Shown here piece by piece: positions 17,429 through 24,455 of a DNA stretch of 50,645 nucleotides. The translations under genes and the position numbers were made by a program. The notes beneath the pieces were generated by a model. The model had not been told where the DNA came from and searched no databases. It was given only the letters and a program-made list of their open reading frames with translations. The stretch is from a virus: the IMG/VR virus record IMGVR_UViG_3300024344_000023, positions 1 to 50,645 of that record; one strand, written 5' to 3'. Each line of letters begins with the position of its first letter. Position 1 is the first letter of the stretch.

Positions 17429-18235
17429 TTATGCCCAGTCTTCGTCAGACTTGGACTTGTCCTGTATTGCGGTTTTAGTTGATGGTTTTCCAAGCGCAGA
17501 CATACCGCCTCCTTCGCAGAAGTTGGCAAAGTCTTGGCCTTCTGAAAACTGTTCCTTGTCGGAGACCAGTGTCTCAAGTGCGACGTTAAAGCCGTACCAA
17601 GACCCTTTGTCATTGGACTCTTCCTTGGTGCCCACACGATACAGTTGAGCAAAGGCAGGCGGATTAAACGAGCCTTTCTTTCCTTTCACTGTTTGTGTAA
17701 TAACCATGTTGTTCCAAGAACGTGAGTGTTTTAGCTGAGAACCAGACAGGTTAATCACGCAACGATAGGTTGTATCGTTTGCGTGTAGGTACCCGTAGTG
17801 GTTTCCAGTGTTTACCAACTGAGTTCTGCGACCATCATTGTGTGCAATGATGTCTCTGTATTGCGGATCACGCTCTGCTTTGTAGATTAAATCTGTGTCA
17901 GCAGGGTGAACAGCAACTAAACCGCCGCCATTTTCTCTGAGGTTCCACTCAACATAGTTCCGATCATACCAACAAGGCTGAAATAAAAATCCTTCCACCC
18001 CATCAATAATCGAATTGTTTCCAGTAAACAAAAAGTCTCCGGCATGGGCATCGGCATGATACTCAGGCTTTGTTTTTTGTAGAACTGGTGATAGCGCTTG
18101 AATGATTTGGATTCTAGGTGTCACCAAATCTTCTGCGCCAACTTGTCCGAATCCTTCACCGGCATGTTTTTCAAACAATGCGGTAAGGTCGGTCCCTTTA
18201 GTAGACTTACTACCATTCGCTTTTTTATTAGCCAT
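17429..18235 (-). CDS. Probable phage single-stranded DNA-binding protein
   Basis: This 268-residue protein lies between the primase and small replication genes. The core is beta-rich with many aromatic residues (FLFQPCWYDRNYVEWN, GNHYGYLHANDTTYRCVINL). The C-terminus is short, acidic and aromatic (DKSKSDEDWA), the arrangement T7 gp2.5 and bacterial SSB use to contact polymerase and helicase. I infer ssDNA coating during replication. There is no primary sequence match I can name, so a different replication accessory role remains possible. Confidence 0.6.
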   Translation of the reverse strand: MANKKANGSKSTKGTDLTALFEKHAGEGFGQVGAEDLVTPRIQIIQALSPVLQKTKPEYHADAHAGDFLFTGNNSIIDGVEGFLFQPCWYDRNYVEWNLRENGGGLVAVHPADTDLIYKAERDPQYRDIIAHNDGRRTQLVNTGNHYGYLHANDTTYRCVINLSGSQLKHSRSWNNMVITQTVKGKKGSFNPPAFAQLYRVGTKEESNDKGSWYGFNVALETLVSDKEQFSEGQDFANFCEGGGMSALGKPSTKTAIQDKSKSDEDWA

Positions 18236-18255
18236 TTTTCTTCGTTCCTATATTA

Positions 18256-18849
18256 TTAGCTTTTTATTATTTTTGTGCGTTGTCCTGTGTACACAGAAAA
18301 AAGTTTCTGTGTGCTACTGTCAAACGCGGTTTCGCCACTTTCAATGAGCCGTTTTACTTCGGCTCTGAGAGTAGATGGGTGAACAGCCTCGCGTTGCTTG
18401 TAAATAAATTTCTGCTTTTCGAGGGCGCTCATTAACTTTTGCGCAATTTCGTCTTCGCCTGTGTCAAACTCAACACTGACTGTGTTCCTTACAAGATCAC
18501 CTAGGCCATTCTTACGCAGCCATTCGTGTGCTTCCTGCTTGTTCTTCTCTGTAATTCTTGCGGAGTAGAAAGGATCAACAGACACACGAGAACCATCGTC
18601 CATACTAAGAGAACTGAATCCCATGCTTTGCATTTGTTCGGGAATAATCTCTTCGCTGTATTGTCGATACTTCTCTTTAAGCTGCTTTAGTTTTTCCTCG
18701 GCGTTTCCAACTTGGCCGCCAAGTTCAAGCATTGCGTTCATGTTTTCTGCCAAAGAATTGAGTTGTTTGTCGTCAATTTTAGTGACTTTCTTCTCAACCG
18801 TTTCTTCAAACAGGTCCAACAAAGCATCATCGGGTTTAGTGGACGACAT
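18256..18849 (-). CDS. Coiled-coil protein of the replication operon
   Basis: This 197-residue protein has an N-terminal coiled coil (residues ~25-70, AENMNAMLELGGQVGNAEEK then LKQLKEKYRQYSEEIIP), then a small domain with SLSMDDGSRVSVDPFYSARI and an HEWLRKNGLGDLVRNTVSVEF segment. Architecture of a coiled coil followed by a beta/alpha domain is seen in phage proteins that modulate recombination nucleases, such as Gam-like proteins, but I cannot show homology. It starts 13 bases inside the end of the upstream gene. Role unknown; context points to DNA metabolism. Confidence 0.8.
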   Translation of the reverse strand: MSSTKPDDALLDLFEETVEKKVTKIDDKQLNSLAENMNAMLELGGQVGNAEEKLKQLKEKYRQYSEEIIPEQMQSMGFSSLSMDDGSRVSVDPFYSARITEKNKQEAHEWLRKNGLGDLVRNTVSVEFDTGEDEIAQKLMSALEKQKFIYKQREAVHPSTLRAEVKRLIESGETAFDSSTQKLFSVYTGQRTKIIKS

Positions 18850-19108
18850 TTGAAACCTCCTCTGCTTCTAGCTGCGTTATCTCTTCGTCGTGTCTAAAAG
18901 CCTCTTCAACAATACCCATAACGTATTCTTTTGCCTGTTCTTTGTCTTTGCATGAATCATACGCAAGGCTTGCAAAAAGATGGGTTCCAACAAACACCAC
19001 ATGCGGTGGTTCTAAGTCGTCCGCCGCATCAAAGACTGCTTCTAATATGTCTTCGTTGAGTTTGTTGTGTGCGCTTTTGCCTTTATGGTCTTTTTTATTT
19101 TTACTCAT
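18836..19108 (-). CDS. Small acidic hypothetical protein
   Basis: The protein has 90 residues: a lysine-rich N-terminus, then a mostly helical acidic body (DILEAVFDAADDLEPPHVVF; RHDEEITQLEAEEVSNVV). A TAGGAGGTA ribosome site sits just before the ATG. The gene ends by overlapping the coiled-coil gene by 14 bases. I recognise no family. Confidence 0.78.
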   Translation of the reverse strand: MSKNKKDHKGKSAHNKLNEDILEAVFDAADDLEPPHVVFVGTHLFASLAYDSCKDKEQAKEYVMGIVEEAFRHDEEITQLEAEEVSNVVH

Positions 19109-19117
19109 GTCTACCTC

Positions 19118-19309
19118 CTAGTTTGTGTAAACAATGTTTAAAGGAACCACTTCGCATATATGAGGTGTGTCCTCATAAGTAGTATCAATAAATCCTTGGG
19201 CCTGTTCGAATGATTCAAACATTCCAAAAGAGGTTGTTAGTGGTAAGTGTGAGTTGGGGTCGCCTACGGTGACGTTGACGATATAAAGTGATGATTGTTC
19301 ACTGTTCAT
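19118..19309 (-). CDS. Small hypothetical protein, first gene of leftward operon
   Basis: This 63-residue protein is the promoter-proximal gene of the leftward replication block. It has an alternating hydrophobic pattern (SLYIVNVTVGD) and FESFEQAQGFIDTTYEDTPH, compatible with a small alpha/beta fold. The ATG follows GGAGAAATACCA. Being first to be transcribed from the divergent control region, it could be an early regulator, but nothing in the sequence proves that. Confidence 0.72.
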   Translation of the reverse strand: MNSEQSSLYIVNVTVGDPNSHLPLTTSFGMFESFEQAQGFIDTTYEDTPHICEVVPLNIVYTN

Positions 19310-19369
19310 TGGTATTTCTCCATATAGTTTTCTTTGTGCAACACCTTATCTTTTTCAGGTTGCAAGTGG

Positions 19370-19399
19370 AGTATAGACTATATATACTTTTATTGTCAA
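19370..19399 (-). promoter_or_regulatory. Promoter of leftward replication operon
   Basis: On the minus strand TTGACA (19394-19399) and TATACT (19370-19375) are 18 bases apart, a good sigma70-type match. The imperfect palindrome TATTGT-CA-ACAATA (19391-19404) overlaps the -35 and could be an operator. Transcription from here would cover the genes from 19309 down to the exonuclease. Confidence 0.7.
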
Positions 19400-19427
19400 C
19401 AATAAAAAACAATAAGAAGAATTGTTA

Positions 19428-19433
19428 TATAAT
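19428..19433 (+). promoter_or_regulatory. -10 box of rightward SNF2 operon
   Basis: TATAAT lies 18 bases before the SNF2 gene ATG, inside the 141-base divergent control region. The -35 for this direction is weak; the nearest TTGTCA is too far (29 bases). Rightward transcription may therefore need an activator or depend on the nearby palindrome. Confidence 0.4.
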
Positions 19434-19450
19434 AGAAAGGATAATATAAG

Positions 19451-20896
19451 ATGTTAAACTACGAATATCAAACGGTGCCATACAAGCACCAAGAGAAGAC
19501 ACTGGCCCGTTGTGCACACAGAAAAGAGTTCGCTCTGTTCTTAGAAATGGGACTCGGTAAGTCAAAAGTTCTCTTAGACAACGCCGCGATACTTTACGAA
19601 GCCGGTAAAATTAACGCACTGCTCATTATAACACCCAAAGGCAACCTCAGAAACTGGGACAAGAATGAAATACCCAAACATTTACCCGACCGCATCAATC
19701 GAAAAGTGGTGGTGTGGCAACCCAACCATACAAAAGCCTGGAAACAAGAGTATTGTTCTCTTGTATTAGAAGAACACTCGGACCGATTAGAGATTCTGAC
19801 CATGAATGTTGAAGCATTTTCCACGGACAAAGGACTTAAATTTGCGCGAAGTTTTGTTTTAGGACACGATACTATGATTGCCGTTGATGAGAGCACATTG
19901 ATTAAAAACCCACAGGCAAAGCGCACAAAAAACCTACTGGCTTTGTCTCGCGATGCAGAATACAAACGAATTTTGACGGGTTTTCCTGTGACCAAAACAC
20001 CCTTGGACCTTTTTGCGCAATGCGCCTTTCTCAATCCGCTCTTGCTTGGGTTCAAAAGTTATTACGCATTTAAAGCACGGTTTGCGATTACTAAAATGAG
20101 GCGCATGGGACACAACAGCTTTCAAGAAGTGGTGGGTTATCATCGACTGGACGAGTTGCAAGGCATGTTGAAAGAGTTTTCAGCACGGTGGACCAAGGAC
20201 AAGTGCCTTGATTTACCGGAAAAAGTTTACATGCAACGCTCGGTTGAGTTGAGCGACGAGCAAAAGAGGGCGTATCAACAGATGAAACAAGAAGCGTTGA
20301 TGATAATTGAGGACGAAGTGTATACCACACAGACTGTTTTAACACAGTTGATGCGGTTGCAGCAAATTGTTGCGGGTAGTTTGCGCACACCGGACGGAGA
20401 ACTACAGCTTCTTCCCAATAATCGCATTAAAGAAACCTTGTCTGTGCTTGATGAAGTCAGTGGTAAAGCTATAATTTTCGCCGTATTTCAAACAGATATA
20501 GAGCAGTTGACTAAAAAGATTGCAGAAACTTTTGGCGATGACAGTGTTGCTTCTTATTATGGTAAGACACCACAAAAGGATCGTGAAAGTATTCTAGATC
20601 GTTTTCAGGATGAGAAAGATCCGTTGCGTTTCTTTGTCTCCAACCCACATACCGGGGGCCGTGGACTGACTCTTACTGCTGCAAGTTATATGATCTTTTA
20701 TTCCAACAGCTATGACCTGGAGTTGCGCATACAAGCAGAGGACCGAATACACCGGATTGGACAGGAAAAAAGTTGTACTTATGTAGATATGGTGTGTGAA
20801 AATACAGTAGATGAGAAAATTTTAGAGTCATTAAAAAAGAAAGTGAGTATATCCAACGAAGTGTTAGGCGAGGTGCGAAAATGGTTTCAAAACTAA
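19451..20896 (+). CDS. SNF2-family helicase / DNA translocase
   Basis: This 481-residue superfamily 2 protein has Walker A EMGLGKSK (32-39), motif Ia LLIITPKGNLRNW, motif II AVDEST (145-149, D-E-S rather than D-E-A-H), motif III ILTGFPVTK, motif V TGGRGLTLTAASYMI and motif VI LRIQAEDRIHRIGQ. This is the compact single-chain SNF2 layout common in phages. Such proteins translocate on duplex DNA using ATP and may remodel protein-DNA complexes or help recombination. It is the first gene of the rightward unit facing the replication operon and overlaps the next gene by 16 bases. Confidence 0.94.
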   Translation: MLNYEYQTVPYKHQEKTLARCAHRKEFALFLEMGLGKSKVLLDNAAILYEAGKINALLIITPKGNLRNWDKNEIPKHLPDRINRKVVVWQPNHTKAWKQEYCSLVLEEHSDRLEILTMNVEAFSTDKGLKFARSFVLGHDTMIAVDESTLIKNPQAKRTKNLLALSRDAEYKRILTGFPVTKTPLDLFAQCAFLNPLLLGFKSYYAFKARFAITKMRRMGHNSFQEVVGYHRLDELQGMLKEFSARWTKDKCLDLPEKVYMQRSVELSDEQKRAYQQMKQEALMIIEDEVYTTQTVLTQLMRLQQIVAGSLRTPDGELQLLPNNRIKETLSVLDEVSGKAIIFAVFQTDIEQLTKKIAETFGDDSVASYYGKTPQKDRESILDRFQDEKDPLRFFVSNPHTGGRGLTLTAASYMIFYSNSYDLELRIQAEDRIHRIGQEKSCTYVDMVCENTVDEKILESLKKKVSISNEVLGEVRKWFQN

Positions 20897-21123
20897 GACG
20901 CAGATTGCCTCGTCCTGATGCAAAGAAAGACACCCAAATAAATATTCGCATTACGGCCATAGAAAAAAGAAATTTAGAGATTATGAGCCGGAACGACATT
21001 CGAGGGACCAGTGACTTTGTGCGCCGTTTGTTAAACAGAGAATGGAAACGTCTTAGAAAGAAAGAAGGTCAAGCCAACATCGATGCGATGATTGATAACT
21101 GGAATGATGGAGATTTTGATTGA
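20881..21123 (+). CDS. RHH-like DNA-binding protein
   Basis: This 80-residue protein has a strongly basic N-terminus (KLRRRLPRP), then TQINIRITAIEKRNLEIMS, a strand followed by a helix, and DIRGTSDFVRRLLNREWKRL, the second helix, matching a ribbon-helix-helix plan. The acidic tail ends DNWNDGDFD. It begins 16 bases inside the SNF2 gene, so the two are co-translated. Probable transcription regulator; a target could be the palindrome at 19391-19404 upstream of the same operon. Confidence 0.7.
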   Translation: MVSKLRRRLPRPDAKKDTQINIRITAIEKRNLEIMSRNDIRGTSDFVRRLLNREWKRLRKKEGQANIDAMIDNWNDGDFD

Positions 21124-21156
21124 CTTTTTGTTGTTTTTTGAGTTATTGTATGGGAC

Positions 21157-21372
21157 ATGATACTAAGAGACTCACAAACAATATGTTTATCGCTCTCTGC
21201 GGAGAACTTTGAAAAGTTGAGGACGGCTTCTTTGGCCCGTGACATTACGATTGAGGAACAGTTGCTTCGTTATATAGCAAAAGACTATTCCAAGAACGGC
21301 GACACCATGGAAGCGCACCTTGATGCAAAGGGCGAATACTTAATGGGCTTATCAGAAGCGCGTAATTCATAA
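21157..21372 (+). CDS. Second RHH-like small protein
   Basis: This 71-residue protein shows QTICLSLSAENFEKLRTASL then ARDITIEEQLLRYIAKDY, again strand-helix-helix like the RHH fold but more diverged from the gene before it. It follows by 33 bases and ends the rightward run before a 307-base gene-free stretch. Possible antitoxin-like or repressor role; no toxin partner gene is evident beside it. Confidence 0.62.
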   Translation: MILRDSQTICLSLSAENFEKLRTASLARDITIEEQLLRYIAKDYSKNGDTMEAHLDAKGEYLMGLSEARNS

Positions 21373-21450
21373 CGGGTTGGCTTAACTCGTCGAGTTTTTT
21401 GCGTTCGCGCTTCTGTCTATGGTAATTATGTGCGCAAAAAACAATAGGCT

Positions 21451-21538
21451 ACCAATGGGAATTGAACGTTCTCGCCCCCTGCGCGTTATTTTAACGTTGC
21501 CATTGGTTCTATCCTAAAACGACGTTAAAAAAGGGGGC
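21451..21538. other. Structured noncoding element with two exclusive folds
   Basis: This part of the gene-free stretch 21373-21679 can form two foldings that cannot coexist. Fold 1 pairs ACCAATGG (21451-21458) with CCATTGGT (21500-21507), and AACGTT (21465-21470) with AACGTT (21493-21498). Fold 2 pairs TTTTAACGT (21489-21497) with ACGTTAAAA (21522-21530), extended by GCCCCCT (21474-21480) with AGGGGGC (21532-21538). The shared segment is 21493-21498. No coding frame and no tRNA fold were found. It may be an RNA switch, a transcript end, or a DNA cruciform. Confidence 0.6.
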
Positions 21539-21546
21539 ACCTTTCC

Positions 21547-21574
21547 TTGACATTATAAGACTAATCCTTATACT
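21547..21574 (+). promoter_or_regulatory. Sigma70-type promoter before structured leader
   Basis: TTGACA (21547-21552) and TATACT (21569-21574) are 16 bases apart. A start near 21581 would put the strong hairpin of the next entry at the very 5' end of the mRNA. It would drive the gene cluster beginning at 21680. Confidence 0.68.
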
Positions 21575-21583
21575 TCTTATATA

Positions 21584-21665
21584 AGGACGCTTTCCTGTTT
21601 TTTGTATTTTGATATAGACAAACTAAACAATAACTTAGTTCTCAATGTTTACAGGAAAGTGTTCT
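21584..21665 (+). promoter_or_regulatory. Long-range 5' leader stem-loop
   Basis: Bases 21584-21598 (AGGACGCTTTCCTGT) pair with 21651-21665 (ACAGGAAAGTGTTCT) over 15 positions including two G-U pairs. The 52-base loop holds a small inner stem, AACTAA (21621-21626) with TTAGTT (21635-21640). The ribosome site AAGGA (21668-21672) starts three bases after the stem, so folding could affect both mRNA stability and translation of the gene at 21680. Confidence 0.62.
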
Positions 21666-21679
21666 ATAAGGAAAAAACC

Positions 21680-22162
21680 ATGAACATATTTTATTTTGAC
21701 AAATGTCCGGTCCAAGCAGCAAGGGCGCAACCCGACAAAATGTTGGTGAAGATGCCTTTAGAGACTGCGCAGATGTTGTGCACTGCACACCGAGAATTAG
21801 ACGGCGATGAATACGCAGATAAGGTGGGTCTCTACAAAGCTGCTTACAAGAATCATCCTTGCACGATCTGGGCCAGAGAAACCAGTAAGAATTATGAGTG
21901 GTTGCTCAGACATTTTCTTGCGTTGGGCGATGAATACGCTTTTCGCTACAGTAAAAAACACAAAAGCGTAAATGACTTGTATATTCTTTTGTCTCAGTTG
22001 CCTTGGAATATGCCTTTAAATGCCATGACACCAATTGCACAAGCGATGCCTGACGAATATAAGGACGAAGATCCAGTCAAAGCGTATAGAAATTACTGTA
22101 TCGCTGAAAAAACCTACGCGAAATGGGAAAAAGGCAGAGAAAAACCGGAATGGTGGGTATGA
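21680..22162 (+). CDS. Conserved phage protein of unknown function
   Basis: This 160-residue protein starts at the ATG with AAGGA eight bases upstream; an in-frame extension to 21602 lies inside the leader stem-loop and is rejected. The N-terminus MNIFYFDKCPVQAARAQPDK followed by MLVKMPLETAQMLCTAHREL belongs to a conserved phage family that I remember as starting MNIFYLD...VKMxLExAQxLxTAHR, with histidine and cysteine positions suggesting metal binding. Its function is not known to me. It ends in an ATGA overlap with a membrane protein gene. Confidence 0.85.
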   Translation: MNIFYFDKCPVQAARAQPDKMLVKMPLETAQMLCTAHRELDGDEYADKVGLYKAAYKNHPCTIWARETSKNYEWLLRHFLALGDEYAFRYSKKHKSVNDLYILLSQLPWNMPLNAMTPIAQAMPDEYKDEDPVKAYRNYCIAEKTYAKWEKGREKPEWWV

Positions 22163-22368
22163 AAATTGTCGTAGGTCTCTTAATTATTCTCCTGGGTTTT
22201 GTTTTTCTTGATCTGTCCACACTCGTTTTTAAAAACGATCTTTATTTGCTTACGCTCTTAGGGACTTTCAATAATCTTTTTTCTTTAAAGGTTGGATGGG
22301 CTTTTCTTCAAGCAGTTATCAGTCTTGCTTTGATTGTTTCAGGAGTTAAAATAATAAAATGCTCTTAA
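22159..22368 (+). CDS. Small two-helix membrane protein (holin-like)
   Basis: The protein has 69 residues starting at the ATG that overlaps the previous stop (ATGA). Residues 2-23 (KIVVGLLIILLGFVFLDLST) and about 46-66 (WAFLQAVISLALIVSGVKII) are membrane segments joined by a polar loop with FKND. The C-terminus is short (KCS). Size and topology fit a class II holin, but no endolysin gene is adjacent or recognised elsewhere in the window, so an early inner-membrane role, such as superinfection exclusion, is equally possible. Confidence 0.72.
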   Translation: MKIVVGLLIILLGFVFLDLSTLVFKNDLYLLTLLGTFNNLFSLKVGWAFLQAVISLALIVSGVKIIKCS

Positions 22369-22493
22369 AAGACATACACAAACTGATGAAGTCGGGCAGA
22401 CTTCAAAAAGTCATTAACAAAACTTTTAAAGAAAGGAGAGGAAGTGTCAAAGATAAGAAGTATAGCCGGACGAGGACCAAAAAAACTGGCTGA
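22359..22493 (+). CDS. Possible small basic protein
   Basis: A 44-codon frame (MLLKDIHKLMKSGRLQKVIN then KTFKERRGSVKDKK) starts 10 bases inside the membrane protein gene, with AGGAG 13 bases upstream, and overlaps the next gene by 50 bases. It is very basic and helical. The overlap with a well supported gene and long ribosome-site spacing make this tentative. Confidence 0.35.
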   Translation: MLLKDIHKLMKSGRLQKVINKTFKERRGSVKDKKYSRTRTKKTG

Positions 22494-22734
22494 CTGGGCT
22501 GAGTTTTTGGAGAACACAGGTGAAGCCATGTTGGTTGCAGACGGATTTGAAGAAGCCTTTATGGGTGTTTCAAACGAATGGGGTCCACCACGGGCCGTCT
22601 ACAGTTACGATCATTGCGTTCAGGTGCTTACACGAGACATGAGCCTTGAAGATGCAGTTGAACACATGGAATTTAATGTAGTGGGTGCTTATGTTGGAGA
22701 ACAAACACCTATTTTTGTAAGAGAATATGTATAA
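22444..22734 (+). CDS. Small hypothetical protein
   Basis: The protein has 96 residues from a GTG with AGGAGAGGAA immediately upstream. It shows KKLADWAEFLENTGEAMLV, an amphipathic helix, and EWGPPRAVYSYDHCVQVLTR, then a compact alpha/beta C-terminus. It is separated by 15 bases from the next gene. No family recognised. Confidence 0.78.
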   Translation: MSKIRSIAGRGPKKLADWAEFLENTGEAMLVADGFEEAFMGVSNEWGPPRAVYSYDHCVQVLTRDMSLEDAVEHMEFNVVGAYVGEQTPIFVREYV

Positions 22735-22749
22735 AAGCCGGAGGATATA

Positions 22750-23028
22750 ATGGCAAAAAAGAAAGAACAACGAAAGGTTATTCCTTTTCCTACTAAAAAG
22801 AAAAAACACGATTCTTGTGAGGCGTGTAAAAAAGAACTTGTTGATGAAATTATTTGGTTGGCAAAAGATGGAAAACAATATTGCGATCATTGTTATGACA
22901 ATGTTTTTTATCCTGAATACTACGGTTTTACTAGAACGGAATTTGAAAAAGAAAAAGCTGCTAAAGACACAAAGAACGCTGTTTTGATGTGGGAGCATCA
23001 AAAATCACCACCCAAGTTGCTGCATTAA
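22750..23028 (+). CDS. Small zinc-ribbon-like protein
   Basis: This 92-residue protein has a basic N-terminus (KKKEQRKVIPFPTKKKKH) followed by CEACKKEL and CDHCYDN about 24 residues later, a CxxC...CxxC zinc ribbon. The C-terminus is aromatic and charged. The ATG follows GGAGG. Small zinc-ribbon proteins in phages often bind nucleic acids or host enzymes; the target is unknown. Confidence 0.8.
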   Translation: MAKKKEQRKVIPFPTKKKKHDSCEACKKELVDEIIWLAKDGKQYCDHCYDNVFYPEYYGFTRTEFEKEKAAKDTKNAVLMWEHQKSPPKLLH

Positions 23029-23030
23029 GT

Positions 23031-23249
23031 ATGAAAAGAACAAACAACACACGATTAAATCCAACGAGGCCCTATGTTGAGGGCGTTCATAAAAAGAAAA
23101 CCGATCCTGAGTTCTTAGCTTGGTTTGAAGAAAACAAAGGAGAGTTTGCACCTTGGTTCGTTAAAGGTGTTAAAGAAGGCAGCAATCTTTGCACGGCTTC
23201 TGCTGTTTGGGAGTGGGAAAAAGCAACCGGAAAAGCTTATGACGACTGA
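23031..23249 (+). CDS. Small hypothetical protein
   Basis: The protein has 72 residues from the ATG two bases after the preceding stop. No strong ribosome site is seen, so translation probably depends on ribosomes finishing the upstream gene. An in-frame ATG at 22989 lies inside the upstream gene and is not favoured. Features: FLAWFEENKGEFAPWFVKGV and ASAVWEWEKATG, tryptophan-rich helices. It overlaps the DUF3310 gene by 11 bases. Confidence 0.68.
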   Translation: MKRTNNTRLNPTRPYVEGVHKKKTDPEFLAWFEENKGEFAPWFVKGVKEGSNLCTASAVWEWEKATGKAYDD

Positions 23250-23493
23250 TAAGGAGGATATGGTCAACCATCCGCCTCACTATAATCAAGGTGGAATGGA
23301 GGTGATTGATGTCATTGAAGCGGGAATCGGGGACCAGGGTTTTGTCGGGTACTTGCTCGGGAACGTTTTGAAGTATCTTTTGAGATTTCCACACAAGGGC
23401 AAACCAATCGAGGATCTAAAGAAGGCCCGGTGGTACTTGGATCGATTGATACTTGTGGTTTCAAACAAAGAAAAACCCACACCAAATGAATGA
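23239..23493 (+). CDS. DUF3310 nucleotide-kinase-like protein
   Basis: This 84-residue protein contains VNHPPHYNQGGMEVIDVIEA, then LLGNVLKYLLRFPHKGKPIE and DLKKARWYLDRL, the hallmark order of the DUF3310 family, often labelled nucleotide kinase in phages though the activity is not well established. The ATG at 23239 overlaps the upstream gene by 11 bases. The internal ATG at 23260 has AAGGAGG too close (two bases) to be used well. It is the last gene before a strong terminator. Confidence 0.85.
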   Translation: MTTDKEDMVNHPPHYNQGGMEVIDVIEAGIGDQGFVGYLLGNVLKYLLRFPHKGKPIEDLKKARWYLDRLILVVSNKEKPTPNE

Positions 23494-23508
23494 TGTGGGT
23501 TTTTGTTT
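23471..23508. terminator. Bidirectional intrinsic terminator
   Basis: AAAAACCCACA (23471-23481) pairs with TGTGGGTTTTT (23494-23504), giving a stem with an A-rich 5' side and T-rich 3' side, so it can end transcription from either strand. It lies between the convergent DUF3310 gene and the leftward gene at 23508, and overlaps the 3' end of the former. Confidence 0.85.
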
Positions 23509-23858
23509 TACTTGATAGGTTTTTTGAATTGTAACTTTCTGATAGTCGGTAATGATTTTTCAAATTCCTTTTGCAAGTATTTTGCTGGAAGTGGTGGATT
23601 GAACTCAAGAGTACAGGTGTTTAGGTAATACCATTCTCTGTGTATCTTTCCCTCGTCTTCTGTCCAAAAATCCTGCACTAGAACTAGATCAAAAGAACAA
23701 ATGATTTCATCATCGTAGTCCCAATAACCTAAATAAGATGAAACAAGACGCTCTAAAGAGCCTATCTCAATGTGGTCGTGGTCAACAATGTCGTTTTCGT
23801 CTCCAAGAGTTTCCATGTCCCATTCGTAGTGTATTCTTTTTCCAATATAGTTATTCAT
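23508..23858 (-). CDS. Acidic hypothetical protein
   Basis: This 116-residue protein begins MNNYIGKRIHYEWDMETLGD and is rich in Asp, Glu, Trp and Tyr (SYLGYWDYDDEIICSF; DFWTEDEGKIHREWYYLNTC). AAGGAATAAAAT precedes the ATG. The strong negative charge could indicate DNA mimicry, which is speculation. It stands alone on the minus strand between a terminator and a gene-free stretch. No family recognised. Confidence 0.75.
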   Translation of the reverse strand: MNNYIGKRIHYEWDMETLGDENDIVDHDHIEIGSLERLVSSYLGYWDYDDEIICSFDLVLVQDFWTEDEGKIHREWYYLNTCTLEFNPPLPAKYLQKEFEKSLPTIRKLQFKKPIK

Positions 23859-23981
23859 ATTTTATTCCTTTTATTATGATTAATTAAAATTAAGTTTTGC
23901 TTGGTGTCATGTTGTCCATGCACCCTTCTATGGCATCTGATTGTTAAAGATCGCTACTGTCACTGTTCTTGCTACTCTTAT

Positions 23982-23990
23982 ATTATACCA
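23982..23990 (-). promoter_or_regulatory. Extended -10 promoter candidate
   Basis: The minus strand reads TGGTATAAT, a TGn-TATAAT extended -10 without a clear -35. It would give a leader of about 115 bases before the acidic protein gene that starts at 23858. Confidence 0.42.
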
Positions 23991-24172
23991 TGTGTCTTAC
24001 AGCCCTTTGTTTACGGGCCTTTCGGGAGGGGTCTGTTTTTGGAATGATGGTAAAAAGAGGGGAAAGGACCGGGGACCAGTGCCAAAAAGGGCTTCTTTTT
24101 TAGAATGAGTCTAAAAAGTCTTGTTGTTTTATGCGGGGTGTTTTGTTGTTGCGATACAACAAACGTGCAAAA

Positions 24173-24409
24173 ACCTCATTTCTGCAAAAGTAGAACTGAG
24201 GTAGGAATTATGCCTTGAACATTCCCTATATACAGTGTTTTTAACTAAATCTCATTTCTAAGTTCTATTTTTACAATTTTTTGGTTTTGACTATCAGGAC
24301 CAAACATTGAAAACACGACTGAGAAACTGAGATTAGCCTCAAAGCCTTTACCTATAGGGGTTTCGGTCTCATTTCTACCAACTGAGGTTGAACTGAGAAA
24401 ATGAGATTA
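24173..24409. repeat. Iteron-like inverted and direct repeats before terS
   Basis: The gene-free stretch 23859-24455 holds three related inverted pairs: ACCTCATTTCT (24173) with AGAACTGAGGT (24192), AATCTCATTTCT (24248) with AGAAACTGAGATT (24322), and GGTCTCATTTCT (24365) with AGAAAATGAGATT (24396). The direct repeat ACTGAGAAAMTGAGATTA occurs at 24318-24335 and 24392-24409 with one difference. No coding frame was seen. The set sits immediately upstream of the terminase small subunit gene, so a terminase-binding (pac/cos) site or replication origin are the leading guesses. Confidence 0.7.
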
Positions 24410-24455
24410 CTTTTTCTTACGTTTTTGTGCTATATTTTGCAAAACGAGGGTTTTT

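Noticed and set aside
20881-21372. Toxin-antitoxin pair formed by the two RHH-like genes
   Set aside because: Both proteins look like DNA-binding antitoxin-type folds; neither resembles a toxin.
21441-21520. A tRNA or tRNA-like attachment site around CCATTGGT...TTGAAC
   Set aside because: The outer stem and a TTGAAC-like loop suggested a minus-strand tRNA, but the span between acceptor arms is too short, no D-arm forms and the T-arm does not pair in place.
22123-22158. Twelve-codon N-terminal extension of the membrane protein
   Set aside because: It is basic and lies in the previous gene; the ATGA-overlap start gives a normal membrane protein start.
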